From contig NZ_POXG01000004.1 of NCBI RefSeq assembly GCF_003044565.1, positions 124,001-188,000 of the forward strand: a DNA stretch of 64,000 nucleotides. The letters run 5' to 3'. The DNA is from Neisseria sicca (GTDB taxonomy: Bacteria > Pseudomonadota > Gammaproteobacteria > Burkholderiales > Neisseriaceae). The position numbers were made by a program, and so were the translations under genes. The notes below the pieces were generated by a model that was not told the origin of the DNA, did no database searches, and saw nothing but the letters and a program-made list of their open reading frames with translations. Below, piece after piece: positions 55,077 through 63,859 of this stretch (position 1 is its first letter; each line of letters starts with the position of its first letter).

Positions 55077-55235
55077 CTATGGCAGATTGATAGCGAGCCA
55101 AACTTGAATAGGCGCGGCGTTGTTTCACCTCGGCTCGCACAGAACCGTTTTCTAAAGTGCCGAAGCAGCTTAGAAAATCGGTTTCGTACGATTTGCGCCG
55201 TCTGCGGTCTCGCCGCCTTGTTCTGATTGAAAGCA
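55077..55235. mobile_element. Diverged Correia-like element
   Basis: Its inner text follows the order of a full-length Correia element with many changes: GGCGCGGCGTTGTTTCACCT for GTACGGCGTTGCCTCGCC, then AGAACCGTTTTCTAAAGTGC, CGTCTGCGGTCTCGCCGCCT and TTGTTCTGATTGAAAGC. The TATAGTGGATTAA ends are not recognisable (GATTGATAGCG on the left). It may be an old copy or another family. Confidence 0.5.
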
Positions 55236-55261
55236 ACCGACTCTGTCGCGACAATTCCGTT

Positions 55262-55936
55262 TTACAGGAACTTGGCGGCAAGGTATCCGGCAGCAACCAA
55301 GCCGAACATGGCAAGAATGCCCAATACGCTGATCAGGATGTAGGTATTCTTTTTAGATTGCAAGGCAGCCAATTGAGGGGCTTCGCCCAACTCGTGGCGA
55401 AGTTTGCTTTCCAGTTCAGAACGGATTTGTTTGCGCAGGAGTTTTTCTTCGCGCTCTTTTTCAATTTGCAGCTTATGGGCGATTTCAGCTTGTTTTTTAT
55501 GCTCAAACGCCACCCGTTCCTGCCATTCGATGCGTTTGCGTTGAATGATTTGCTCAGTCGCGCTGGCAAGGTGGAAGTGGCAGACATGACATTCCGTCGC
55601 CTCGTGATCCTCAATTAGGGTCAAACATACGGGACATTGGCGGATTTCAGGAGCTGCTTCTTCCTGCTCTTCACCACTGAGATCCAGCTCCAATTCCATC
55701 GATTGGCGGACGATGACATCCAAACCTAAATAATTGAAATATTGTTGGGCGTTTTCACGTTCGTCTTGGGTACAGTTTTCAGCGATAATGGCTTGCGGAC
55801 GTTCGGCAAGCGCTTGAACCAAATCTTCGGCTTCTTTTCCCGGCAGATTATCGTACAAACAGGCGTTGATTCGCTCGCGGTCGACATCGGGCGGATAAGA
55901 AACATAAACGTCGTAAAGTTTATCTTGTTTCTTCAT
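55262..55936 (-). CDS. Zinc-ribbon protein with coiled coil and C-terminal membrane anchor
   Basis: 224 residues from ATG 55936 (MKKQDKLYDVYVSYPPDVDR; GGGA six bases upstream). The first 85 residues resemble a small alpha/beta domain repeated in signal-type proteins (VQALAERPQAIIAENC). Then a zinc ribbon CPVCLTLIEDHEATECHVCH, a charged helical stretch rich in E, K, R and Q (about 130-180) and a single membrane segment (YILISVLGILAMFGLVAAGY). The tail-anchor topology would leave the ribbon in the cytoplasm. No function known to me. Confidence 0.65.
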   Translation of the reverse strand: MKKQDKLYDVYVSYPPDVDRERINACLYDNLPGKEAEDLVQALAERPQAIIAENCTQDERENAQQYFNYLGLDVIVRQSMELELDLSGEEQEEAAPEIRQCPVCLTLIEDHEATECHVCHFHLASATEQIIQRKRIEWQERVAFEHKKQAEIAHKLQIEKEREEKLLRKQIRSELESKLRHELGEAPQLAALQSKKNTYILISVLGILAMFGLVAAGYLAAKFL

Positions 55937-56090
55937 TGTGATCCCATGAGATATAAAATCCTGCTTTGTCATCTGAAGGCAGGTATTTAGTGTCGGTTTT
56001 GTTATAAAGTATAGATTATTATTCGTCTATTTGTCTTAACCGAAGGATAAAGGGTATTTTATTCGGCTGAAATAGTATAAATGACCGATT

Positions 56091-56119
56091 TTGACCAATT
56101 ATAGTATATTAATGAATAT
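56091..56119 (+). promoter_or_regulatory. Candidate sigma-70 promoter of a small ORF
   Basis: TTGACC, 17 bases, GAATAT. It ends 14 bases before the start codon of the 20-codon ORF at 56134. Confidence 0.3.
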
Positions 56120-56133
56120 TACCAAAGGGAACT

Positions 56134-56196
56134 ATGAATTATAAGATAGATGCTTTTGCTTTAAAAGTATCACAATCTAAAAGGCCGCCTGAATGA
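56134..56196 (+). CDS. Possible 20-residue small protein or leader peptide
   Basis: MNYKIDAFALKVSQSKRPPE, with the SD-like AAAGGGA five bases upstream and a plausible promoter. The end of the frame runs into a terminator-like stem (AAAAGGCCG ... CGGCCTTTT). There is no conserved feature to judge, so this may be chance. Confidence 0.25.
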   Translation: MNYKIDAFALKVSQSKRPPE

Positions 56197-56212
56197 ACAG
56201 ACGGCCTTTTTT
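56179..56212. terminator. Hairpin of AG-DUS type
   Basis: AAAAGGCCGCCTGAATGAACAGACGGCCTTTTTT. The right arm reads as the inverse of AGGCCGTCTG, the DUS dialect of other Neisseria; the left arm has one change. It lies beyond the erpA stop and can terminate both the small ORF and erpA. Confidence 0.7.
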
Positions 56213-56224
56213 AGAAACATCGTA

Positions 56225-56563
56225 TTATACGGAGAATGAAGAACCGCAACCGCAAGTAGTCTCCGCATTCGGATTGCGGATAACGAATTGAGAACCCTGC
56301 AGGCTTTCGGTGTAGTCAATTTCAGCACCGACCAAATATTGATAGCTCATCGGGTCGACCAAGAAGGTCAGCCCGTTTTTTTGGATTTCAAAATCGTCAT
56401 CGTTTTTGATTTCGTCAAAAGTAAATCCGTATTGAAAACCTGAGCAGCCGCCACCGTTGACGAATACGCGCAGTTTTAAGTCGGGGTTGTTTTCTTCGGC
56501 AATTAAATCAGCTACTTTGGTGCAGCAGCTCTCTGTAAAAATGATAGGGCTTTCGTCTGACAT
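56225..56563 (-). CDS. erpA: Iron-sulfur cluster insertion protein ErpA
   Basis: A-type carrier that hands iron-sulfur clusters to target enzymes. 112 residues from ATG 56563 ([25 protein letters not shown] eight bases upstream); the open frame to 56653 is leader. The three cluster cysteines are in place: [11 protein letters not shown] and the terminal [11 protein letters not shown]. Normal length for ErpA; IscA-type relatives are somewhat shorter at the N-terminus. No isc genes adjoin. Confidence 0.92.
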   Translation of the reverse strand: MSDESPIIFTESCCTKVADLIAEENNPDLKLRVFVNGGGCSGFQYGFTFDEIKNDDDFEIQKNGLTFLVDPMSYQYLVGAEIDYTESLQGSQFVIRNPNAETTCGCGSSFSV

Positions 56564-56780
56564 GATGTGATTCCTTTTATATGAATATATTGCCAGTATT
56601 GTCGCGCAAACGGATTCTTGAAGCAAGAAGAGGGTGTTGCGGCTGGGCGGCAATATCTGTTGACCGCTTACATGGCTGCAATCTCGAAAAATTTCAATAG
56701 TCGGCAGGACGGTCTTTACACCGACTGCTCTACTAAGAAATAGGAAAACATGAATTCAGGTCGTCTGAACACAGTACCGA

Positions 56781-57467
56781 TCAAATAATCCGTCCAAACC
56801 ATTCTACGCGGCCGATGATAGCGACATCTTCGGTCATTTTATTTAGGTCGATTTCAAAAGCCGGATAGGCTTCGTTGGCAGAGATGACATTGACGATGCC
56901 GCCGGGTATGACTTGAAGCCGTTTCACCAAAAGATTTTCATTGATACGCAGAACATATAACCCATCGCGTGGGGTAGTCTCGCTGCGGTTGATCAGGATG
57001 GTGTCCCCGTCGTTTAAAACGCCTTCCATAGAATCGCCTTTGACGGAAATGACCGACAGGTTTTTGGTGTCGCGGGTAACGTAGTTTTCGATCCAGTAAC
57101 GGCGGAATGCCATGGTAAACATGGGTTTTTCATCGCCGACAAGTTGTCCGTGTCCTGCGGCGGCATGGATGTCGTAGCGAGGCACGAAGATAAATTCGTC
57201 AATATCTACCGGATTGCCCAAAGTGTCGTAAGTGGTGGCTTTGGGCAGCTCGGCGTTGGAAAACGGCTCTCCTTCACCCGTCAGAAGCCAGTCTATGCTG
57301 CATCCTTTGAGTTGTTTAATTTTTTTCAGGGTTTCGGATTTGGGTAATCCGCCCTCGTTCCAGATACGGCTGAAGCCGGCAATAGTCATATCGATATCAG
57401 CCGCGATTTTGGCTTGTCGTGCTTCATCTTTCCATAGAAAAGCCAGTCTGTCTTTAAAGGTATCCAT
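56781..57467 (-). CDS. S24-family LexA-like transcriptional repressor
   Basis: 228 residues. N-terminal helix-turn-helix (ARQAKIAADIDMTIAGFSRI). The C-terminal S24 peptidase-like domain has the serine of VKGDSMEGVLNDGD and the lysine of NLLVKRLQVI; an Ala-Gly pair in HAAAGHGQL is a candidate self-cleavage site. The layout is that of phage CI-type repressors. A gonococcal relative of this type has been described as a LexA-like regulator (NGO1427, from memory). SD AAAGGAA precedes the ATG. No phage genes adjoin. Confidence 0.85.
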   Translation of the reverse strand: MDTFKDRLAFLWKDEARQAKIAADIDMTIAGFSRIWNEGGLPKSETLKKIKQLKGCSIDWLLTGEGEPFSNAELPKATTYDTLGNPVDIDEFIFVPRYDIHAAAGHGQLVGDEKPMFTMAFRRYWIENYVTRDTKNLSVISVKGDSMEGVLNDGDTILINRSETTPRDGLYVLRINENLLVKRLQVIPGGIVNVISANEAYPAFEIDLNKMTEDVAIIGRVEWFGRII

Positions 57468-57765
57468 GTTGTTCCTTTGGTTTAGTGTGATTTTTAATAC
57501 ACTTTGAATGATTAATGTGTATTTTACCTTAGTTTTTATTAAATTGTAAGAAAAATATTAGTCAAGCTAAGAAAAAGTATTGCTGTTTTTGTTTTTTCTG
57601 AGTATTATGTGCTTATTGTTAGATTAATCGAATAATTTCGGTTTAGAAATACCTTTATTTTAACTTTGTGTCTTGGTTTTGATGCTTTGTTCTGATTAAT
57701 CTGATTTTTTAGACTGAATTATGTTTTATTTGAGTGTGTTTTAGATTTTGTTGGAGGCTGTGAAA
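57468..57765. other. AT-rich intergenic region
   Basis: About 300 bases between the divergent repressor gene and the small exported protein gene. It contains repeated AATACACTTTGAATG- and TAATGTGTATTTTACC-like text that may include operators for the repressor. No gene. Confidence 0.35.
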
Positions 57766-58041
57766 ATGACTCGTTATCGTAAAAATGCTTGGTTGGTTCT
57801 GACTGCTTTTGTATTGGGTTTTTTGGCGTTTCCTTTCAGCTATTCGCAAGCGCATCAATCTGATATCAGTGTTTCGGCACAAGAGTGCGAACAGTTGAAT
57901 AATTTGGTTTTGGAAAATATGAACGGGCAGCAGCAAGTATTTGCGCGCGAGTGTGATACGGTTGAGGCTTCGCATGATTGGGAGCAGCAGTACGGTAATT
58001 TGAATGAAGAAGAATTGGTTGCCGGCATTGTGTATGAGTAA
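57766..58041 (+). CDS. Small exported or membrane-anchored protein
   Basis: 91 residues from ATG 57766 (MTRYRKNAWLVLTAFVLGFL; SD GGAGG eight to nine bases upstream). A signal or anchor segment to about residue 28 (SYSQA may be the cleavage site), then an acidic domain with two cysteines (QECEQLNN, ARECDTVEAS), probably joined in the periplasm. No family recognised. It is divergent from the LexA-like gene and might be its target. Confidence 0.6.
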   Translation: MTRYRKNAWLVLTAFVLGFLAFPFSYSQAHQSDISVSAQECEQLNNLVLENMNGQQQVFARECDTVEASHDWEQQYGNLNEEELVAGIVYE

Positions 58042-58101
58042 GTGGCTGTGAGGTTGCTGTTATGAAGCTCTAAATCTGGAGGCGGGGAATTTTTGAGTTT
58101 G

Positions 58102-58258
58102 TATAGTGGCTTAACTTTAAACCGGTACGGCGTTGCCTCGCCTTAGCTCAAAGAGAACGATTCTCTAAGGTGCTGAAGCACCGAGTGAATCGGTTCCGTA
58201 CTATCTGTACTGTCTGCGGCTTCGTCGCCTTGTCCTGATTTAAATTTAATCCACTATA
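58102..58258. mobile_element. Correia repeat element, full-length (157-bp) form
   Basis: Left end TATAGTGGCTTAACTTTAAA (one change from the usual GGATTAA), right end TTTAAATTTAATCCACTATA. The inner segment with AGAGAACGATTCTCTAAGGT is present. Confidence 0.9.
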
Positions 58259-58362
58259 TAATGGACGGGCAGGGTAGGCATGCACCGTGTGGTTAAAGTT
58301 CACCGACTAGAAATTCTTTAGATTTGTGATTTGGATAGGCATTTGCTATTGCGGTTGTTGAT

Positions 58363-58406
58363 GAGGGGTCGTCTGAAAACGGTGTGAGTGGTTTTCAGAC
58401 GACCCC
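58363..58406. terminator. DUS inverted-repeat hairpin
   Basis: AGGGGTCGTCTGAAAAC and its inverse GTTTTCAGACGACCCCT around an inner GGTGTGAGTG loop. It lies 45 bases downstream of the argC stop. Confidence 0.75.
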
Positions 58407-58450
58407 TTTAGATGGATGAAAATCCCTTTTGTTCGGAATGACCGTATACA

Positions 58451-59494
58451 TCAGGGAAGTAGCGGGGCGTTTTGCAGACCGAGCTGTTCGTCAAAACCGA
58501 ACATGATGTTCATGTTTTGAATGGCTTGTCCTGCTGCGCCTTTCACTAAATTATCGATGACGGACAAGGCAATCCAAAGATTCGATTGCGGCGCTTGCTG
58601 GATGCTGATGCGGCACAAATTGGCTCCGCGGACGCTGCGCGTTTCGGGTGTGGAACCGGCAGGAAGGATATCGACAAAGGGGCTGTCCCGATAGTATTCG
58701 CGAAGTATCTCTTCAGGATGGCAACCGTCCTCAAGATGCAGGTAAAGGGTTGCGTGCATACCGCGTATCATGGGCGTGAGATGCGGAGTGAAGACAAAAC
58801 CATCGACGATGTCTGCCTGCAATGTTTGGATGGTTTGTTTGATTTCGGGAAGGTGGCGGTGTCCGCCGATACCGTATGCTTTGAAATTGTCGCCCGCTTC
58901 GCAGAAGAGTGAACCGATGTTGCCTTTGCGCCCTGCGCCGGAGACGCCGGATTTGCAGTCGGCAATCAATGGCATGTGTGCTTTCAGACGACCTTGTTGC
59001 AACAAAGGCAATAAGGGCAGTGAAACGCAGGTGGGATAGCAGCCGGGGTTGGCAACGATGCGTGCGTTGGCAATGGCGTCGCGGTTCATTTCGCTTAATC
59101 CGTATACGGCTTGCGGGATAATATCGGGACTGGCGTGGCGCATACCGTACCATTGTTCCCATGTCGGGATGTCTTGGATGCGGAAGTCGGCGGATAGATC
59201 GACGATACGGACGTTTTGGCTTAGAAGGGTGGGTGCTTCTTTCATGGCGACGCCGTTGGGCGTGGCAAAGAACACGACGTCACATTGCTCCAGTCGGGCT
59301 TGGTCCGGCGTTTGGAAAGTTAAGTCGTAAATGCCGCGCAAACTGGGAAAATAATCGGCAATGGCAATACCTGCTTCGCTTCTGCTGGTAATGGCGGTTA
59401 CTTCTACATTAGGGTGTGTGCTGAGGAGGCGGAGCAATTCTACGCCGGTATAGCCTGTTGCGCCGACGATGCCAGCTTTGATATTTTTATTCAT
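58451..59494 (-). CDS. argC: N-acetyl-gamma-glutamyl-phosphate reductase
   Basis: Third step of arginine synthesis: NADPH-dependent reduction of N-acetylglutamyl phosphate. 347 residues. Rossmann start [17 protein letters not shown]; catalytic cysteine in [29 protein letters not shown] and [19 protein letters not shown] in the C-terminal half. A DUS in the coding region gives GRLKAHMPL after the catalytic cysteine. GGAGAA lies upstream of the ATG at 59494. No other arg genes in the window. Confidence 0.96.
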   Translation of the reverse strand: MNKNIKAGIVGATGYTGVELLRLLSTHPNVEVTAITSRSEAGIAIADYFPSLRGIYDLTFQTPDQARLEQCDVVFFATPNGVAMKEAPTLLSQNVRIVDLSADFRIQDIPTWEQWYGMRHASPDIIPQAVYGLSEMNRDAIANARIVANPGCYPTCVSLPLLPLLQQGRLKAHMPLIADCKSGVSGAGRKGNIGSLFCEAGDNFKAYGIGGHRHLPEIKQTIQTLQADIVDGFVFTPHLTPMIRGMHATLYLHLEDGCHPEEILREYYRDSPFVDILPAGSTPETRSVRGANLCRISIQQAPQSNLWIALSVIDNLVKGAAGQAIQNMNIMFGFDEQLGLQNAPLLP

Positions 59495-59655
59495 GATTTC
59501 TCCGTTGAGTGGGCTTTGAATATAGAGGTTTAGTTTAAGGGGATGAGGGTCGTCTGAAAAGGGGGAGAGTGTAATACAACATACTCTGGCGACTGGAAGA
59601 AAGTAGATAATTTACAATAGCAGTGTGTCGAACGGGGGCGTTTTGTCTGACAATG

Positions 59656-59720
59656 AAAAAGGTCGTCTGAAATTTGTCTGCTCCTTTATGGTTAAAGAGC
59701 AGGATTTCAGACGACCTTTT
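59656..59720. terminator. DUS inverted-repeat hairpin with internal stem
   Basis: AAAAAGGTCGTCTGAAAT and ATTTCAGACGACCTTTT, with an inner pair (CTGCTCCTTTA ... TAAAGAGCAG) that extends the stem. It follows the stop of the L,D-transpeptidase gene. Confidence 0.75.
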
Positions 59721-59741
59721 CATGTGGAAAGTCCCATTCTA

Positions 59742-60734
59742 TTAGAACAGCACTCCTGTTGGTTCGCTGCCTTCAGGTATGTCATATTTTGGATAACTTG
59801 GCGTGCTGGCGGGGGCGTTGTACAGTTTTGCCGGATTTGCTTCAGGACGAACGCTTTGGTTTGGTGCGGAAGCGGGCGTATCGTCAGCTTCAACTTCGAT
59901 TTCAGTACCTTTAGGCAGAACCAAATCTTTAACCGGAGCGGGTTTCGGTGCGATTTTGGGTTTGCTGAAAGCGCTGGAGCCGCTCATCCATGCGAGTGAT
60001 TTCAATGGGGTTTTGAGTTTGACGCCTTTGGCGCAGGTCAGACAGTTGGCTGTGCCGGTACGGTTTTTTAAAATAGCGTCTACTTTGGCGGGATTAATGG
60101 TTTTGCCGTGTGCTTTTGCCCACGCGGTAATACTTTTTTTCAAGGCTGCCGTGTCCAGATTTTTTTTGTTGTATGGATCGCGGTGTACGGCAAGCCAAAG
60201 GTTTTGGTTGGCATCTTCGTTGAGGCTCGCCATTTGGTAGATGACAGAGGCGGGAACGCCTGTGGCAATCGTTTTGGCAAATTCCAGTGCATCCGGAGAC
60301 TTCATGCGGACGCAGCCGTGACTGCGGACGCCCGGTACGCTGGCAGGAGCGTTAGTGCCGTGAATGCCTAACCCGAGTTTTGGGTCGCCGAGGCGGACGA
60401 AAACAGGACCGAGCGGATTGTTAGGACCGGCCGGTACGCTTTTGACGCCGTCGCCACGTTCTTTTTGGATGGATTTAGGGATGTGCCAAGTCGGATTGAA
60501 GGCTTTTGCGCCGATTTTGTGTTCGCCCAATGTGGTTTGGGTCATGGCTTTGCCAACGGCAACGGGATAGATTTTGGTCAGTTTGCCGTTTGTATATAAG
60601 AATAGGCGTTGTTGCGGAATGTTGATGAAGACGTGCTGACCTTCGGAAACGGGAGAGACGTCAGGGATGGGTGTGTTGGCTGAGGCGGCGGTAACAAAGA
60701 GGGCAGCGGTCAGTCCGAAAATGGTTTTTTTCAT
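59742..60734 (-). CDS. L,D-transpeptidase (YkuD / ErfK family)
   Basis: Periplasmic enzyme that makes or attaches 3-3 peptidoglycan cross-links. 330 residues with a signal peptide (MKKTIFGLTAALFVTAASA). A short LysM-like or linker part is followed by the YkuD domain (QQRLFLYTNGKLTKIYPVAV), with the active-site motif HGTNAPASVPGVRSHGCVRM, in which the cysteine is the nucleophile. A second pair of cysteines (NCLTCAK) and a proline- and alanine-rich tail follow. Start ATG 60734. Confidence 0.92.
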   Translation of the reverse strand: MKKTIFGLTAALFVTAASANTPIPDVSPVSEGQHVFINIPQQRLFLYTNGKLTKIYPVAVGKAMTQTTLGEHKIGAKAFNPTWHIPKSIQKERGDGVKSVPAGPNNPLGPVFVRLGDPKLGLGIHGTNAPASVPGVRSHGCVRMKSPDALEFAKTIATGVPASVIYQMASLNEDANQNLWLAVHRDPYNKKNLDTAALKKSITAWAKAHGKTINPAKVDAILKNRTGTANCLTCAKGVKLKTPLKSLAWMSGSSAFSKPKIAPKPAPVKDLVLPKGTEIEVEADDTPASAPNQSVRPEANPAKLYNAPASTPSYPKYDIPEGSEPTGVLF

Positions 60735-60898
60735 GTGTCGTAATACTTGTAATAAATGAAAAGAAGATTTTGAGGAATCATACCTGAATCTGTATTTTTT
60801 TGTGCGAGAATATGCCCTTTCGGTTGCCTATTGGGTTGAGTGGCAGGTATGGATTTGGGTCGTCTGAAAAGATAAACTGGGTGTTGAGTGAATAAGTG

Positions 60899-62230
60899 AT
60901 GACTGATACGAAATTTTTTGACGGCGTGGCTGATGTTTTTTCTCTGGATTATGAGGGGCGCGGCGTTGCCAGAGTGAATGGCAAAACCGTCTTTATTAAA
61001 GGTGCGCTGCCTACTGAGAAGGTATCGTTTCGTGTGCTGAAGGAGAAGAAGCAGTTTAGCGAAGCAGAGACGGTGGAAGTGCTAAAAGAGTCAAATGAGC
61101 GAGTCCGTCCTGTGTGTGGTTATTATGAGACATGCGGCGGCTGCTCGTTGCAACATGCGTCTTTGGCAGCACAAGTTGCATTGAAGCAACGTATTTTGGA
61201 GGAGCAGCTTGAGCGTATCGGCAGAGTCATGCCTGAGCAGATTTTGCCGCCCATTTATGGTTCGGCCTGGCATTATCGGGATAGGGCGCGGTTGAGCGTC
61301 TCAGTCGATAAGAAAGGTCGTTTGAAAATGGGTTTTCAGGCGAAAAAAACCAATGAAGTAGTCGATATTGAGGTATGTCATGTGTTGCCGCAGCATATTT
61401 CAGATGTCCTGCCTGTGGTGAAATTATTGTTGCAAACGCTGTCTGATGGCGGGGCGGCAGTCCGATTTGTAGAATTTTTTAATAGCCGTGAATTGGTTGT
61501 TTTGAACATTTGTTTCATAAAAAAACCGTCTAGCCACTCTTTGAAGCAAATTGAGGAATGGTTTGATAGGATATTGGGTGGGGCAAAACGGGCTTGGCAG
61601 ATTTGGGTTCAATATGGGCGTGAGCCATCATCTGCGCTATATCCTAAAGATTTGCCTGAATTGAAGTACAGTTTGCCTGAATTTTCTGTGGAAATGCCTT
61701 ATCAGCCGGGTGATTTTACGCAGATTAATGCGGAATTGAATGCTGTAATGATCAGTAGAGCTTTGCGCCTGTTGGATATACAGCCCAATGACAGGGTGGC
61801 GGATTTGTTTTGTGGTCTCGGCAATTTCAGCCTGCCTATGGCAAAGAGTGGTGCATCAGTAATAGGTATTGAAGGTCTGGATTCGCTTGTTTTACGTGCA
61901 AAACAAAACGCTCTTCGAAACAGTTGTGTAAAATATGTGTCGTTTAAGACGGCAGACTTGTTCGATACAGATGAAAAAACAGTAGCCTCATGGGGTGTGT
62001 TCGACAAAATATTACTCGATCCGCCAAGGAGTGGGGCTTATGCTGTTGTCAAATCGCTACACGCTCCATATCTGCCGAAAAGAATCGTATATGTTTCATG
62101 TAACCCTTCAACTTTTGCGCGCGACGCGGAAGTCTTGGTAAATAAGGGATACAACTTCAAATCCGCAGGCGTAATGAATATGTTTGCACAGACTTCACAC
62201 GTCGAATCCATCGGCGTGTTTGAGTTGTAA
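60899..62230 (+). CDS. rlmD: 23S rRNA (uracil-1939-C5)-methyltransferase RlmD
   Basis: Methylates U1939 of 23S rRNA using SAM. 443 residues from ATG 60899; a GTG one codon upstream is possible. N-terminal TRAM domain (DVFSLDYEGRGVARVNGKTV), iron-sulfur cysteines CGYYETCGGCSLQH with a later C (EVCHVLP), SAM site VADLFCGLGNFSLPMA, ILLDPPRSGA, and catalytic cysteine in YVSCNPSTFARDA. A variant DUS (GGTCGTTTGAAAA) is inside the gene (GRLKMGFQ). Normal length. Confidence 0.95.
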   Translation: MTDTKFFDGVADVFSLDYEGRGVARVNGKTVFIKGALPTEKVSFRVLKEKKQFSEAETVEVLKESNERVRPVCGYYETCGGCSLQHASLAAQVALKQRILEEQLERIGRVMPEQILPPIYGSAWHYRDRARLSVSVDKKGRLKMGFQAKKTNEVVDIEVCHVLPQHISDVLPVVKLLLQTLSDGGAAVRFVEFFNSRELVVLNICFIKKPSSHSLKQIEEWFDRILGGAKRAWQIWVQYGREPSSALYPKDLPELKYSLPEFSVEMPYQPGDFTQINAELNAVMISRALRLLDIQPNDRVADLFCGLGNFSLPMAKSGASVIGIEGLDSLVLRAKQNALRNSCVKYVSFKTADLFDTDEKTVASWGVFDKILLDPPRSGAYAVVKSLHAPYLPKRIVYVSCNPSTFARDAEVLVNKGYNFKSAGVMNMFAQTSHVESIGVFEL

Positions 62231-62393
62231 ATCCGATAGTGGGAGTGTCTGACAAATGGTTTTTAATGTAATTATTGGTTGAATCATGTTATCATAATTC
62301 AATTGGGGAATAGATGATTCGGCTGTTTCCATAAATGCCGAACATCGAATATATGTAGTTTTATTTGCTGCACCACAGTATCGGGAGGTGTTC

Positions 62394-63842
62394 TTGAATT
62401 ATCTTTTAATCATATTGCTAGTGCTTTTGTTTATGGTGCTACTGTTTATTTTTTATAAACAGAACGGCACAGCTAAAACTAAAAAGACGACAAAAGCAGC
62501 TAAAGCATCATCCAAAAAAAACCATCACCCAAATCAAGAAAGTATTGAAGGGGGAAGTCCGGATTGGGTTGATCAAATCAATCAATCCGTTTCCGATCCG
62601 GATCAACAAGATTGGGAATGGGGAGGCAGTAGTTCTGCCGGTTCAACTACGTCGGTATCTGCGCAAGAAGTCGATCCGCTGACGGAATATCAAGTATATA
62701 AGCAATTCGGTTATGAGAGTAAAGCTGCCGAATCCTTGGCAGGTTATTTGAATGGCCTGAGCGACGGTGCGCCTGAAAAATTAGTGCATGAGCTTGTCGG
62801 GCTGAGTCTGCGGGTTGGCAATATCGATATGTTGACAGATGCCTTGGAGCGTCATGGCTCTGTCTTGTCTGAAGAAAGTTTGGCTGAGTACGTTAAAGCA
62901 GGCTTGATGTCCGATCAAACACATTTGCCATTACGTGTATTGGCAGAAGGACGTTTGGGCTGGAGTATGCAGGAGATCGAGCGTCAAATCGGAGAACAAC
63001 CTGATTTGGAAGAGACATCCGCATCCGCGCCTGCTACAGCTAATGATAATACAGGTGTCCATCATGCTCCTGGCGTTTCTAAACGTTCTTCTATCGTATT
63101 AGGCAAGAAAGAGTTTACGGATATTACGCCAGAAGAGATGGGTGCTGTTATCGGGTTCGTTAAACCTGAGCAAAGCGCCAAAATCTTGAAAGATAAAGTA
63201 GGTTATGAAACTGCTGTTCAACAATATAACCGTGCCATTCAAAGTTCTTCCAAGCCTGCAAGCCTTATCATTGATGCATTAAAACTTGACTATCAACATG
63301 AAGAAATTAGTCAGTTTGCTAAACACTTGTGGAAGCTGTACCACTCATTGGGTCAGTATGGCCGCCAAGTGAAAGAACGCATGCTAGGTTGGGGGTATAG
63401 CCTTGGTTATCATGAAGTATTTGATGATTTGGAGAAAGGACCTAACGAAAATAAAATCAGAGAAATTGGTTTGGAAAGGGGTTATATCCGACCTACTTCT
63501 CTACAAATGAAAGCTAAATATCGCGAACTGGTACAAAAGGATTCTTCTATTATTAGCGTCAATGCCTCTCCTGCGGATGAAGCATTGAAAGAAGTGGAAT
63601 CTTTGCTGATGTACGGTCAGTTGGATTTGGCCATAGGTACTTTGGAACAAGCTGTTTTACAGTACCCGCAAGAGTCTCAATTGTATGTGATGTTGTTTGA
63701 TCTTTACGAAAGAGTAGAAGATTGGGCACGTTTGGAACAATTCTTGCGCTTATTGCGTGAACGCGTTGTCAGTCTTCCTGAAGAAGTGGTATTGGCAATG
63801 AGCCGTTTGCTGCAACATGTAAATCAACATTCAAAAAAATAA
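62394..63842 (+). CDS. Membrane-anchored FimV-like protein
   Basis: 482 residues from TTG 62394; the SD GGGAGG ends six bases before it. A GTG at 62388 overlaps the SD and is less likely. One N-terminal membrane segment (YLLIILLVLLFMVLLFIFYK), a lysine-rich linker, then a soluble, mainly helical region with repeats of TPR character: SKAAESLAGYLNGLSDGAPE and, near the end, ESLLMYGQLDLAIGTLEQAV. This is the layout of FimV/TspA-like proteins tied to type IV pili or polar localisation; the assignment rests on layout only. Confidence 0.65.
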   Translation: MNYLLIILLVLLFMVLLFIFYKQNGTAKTKKTTKAAKASSKKNHHPNQESIEGGSPDWVDQINQSVSDPDQQDWEWGGSSSAGSTTSVSAQEVDPLTEYQVYKQFGYESKAAESLAGYLNGLSDGAPEKLVHELVGLSLRVGNIDMLTDALERHGSVLSEESLAEYVKAGLMSDQTHLPLRVLAEGRLGWSMQEIERQIGEQPDLEETSASAPATANDNTGVHHAPGVSKRSSIVLGKKEFTDITPEEMGAVIGFVKPEQSAKILKDKVGYETAVQQYNRAIQSSSKPASLIIDALKLDYQHEEISQFAKHLWKLYHSLGQYGRQVKERMLGWGYSLGYHEVFDDLEKGPNENKIREIGLERGYIRPTSLQMKAKYRELVQKDSSIISVNASPADEALKEVESLLMYGQLDLAIGTLEQAVLQYPQESQLYVMLFDLYERVEDWARLEQFLRLLRERVVSLPEEVVLAMSRLLQHVNQHSKK

Positions 63843-63859
63843 AATAATTAGAGAGTACC

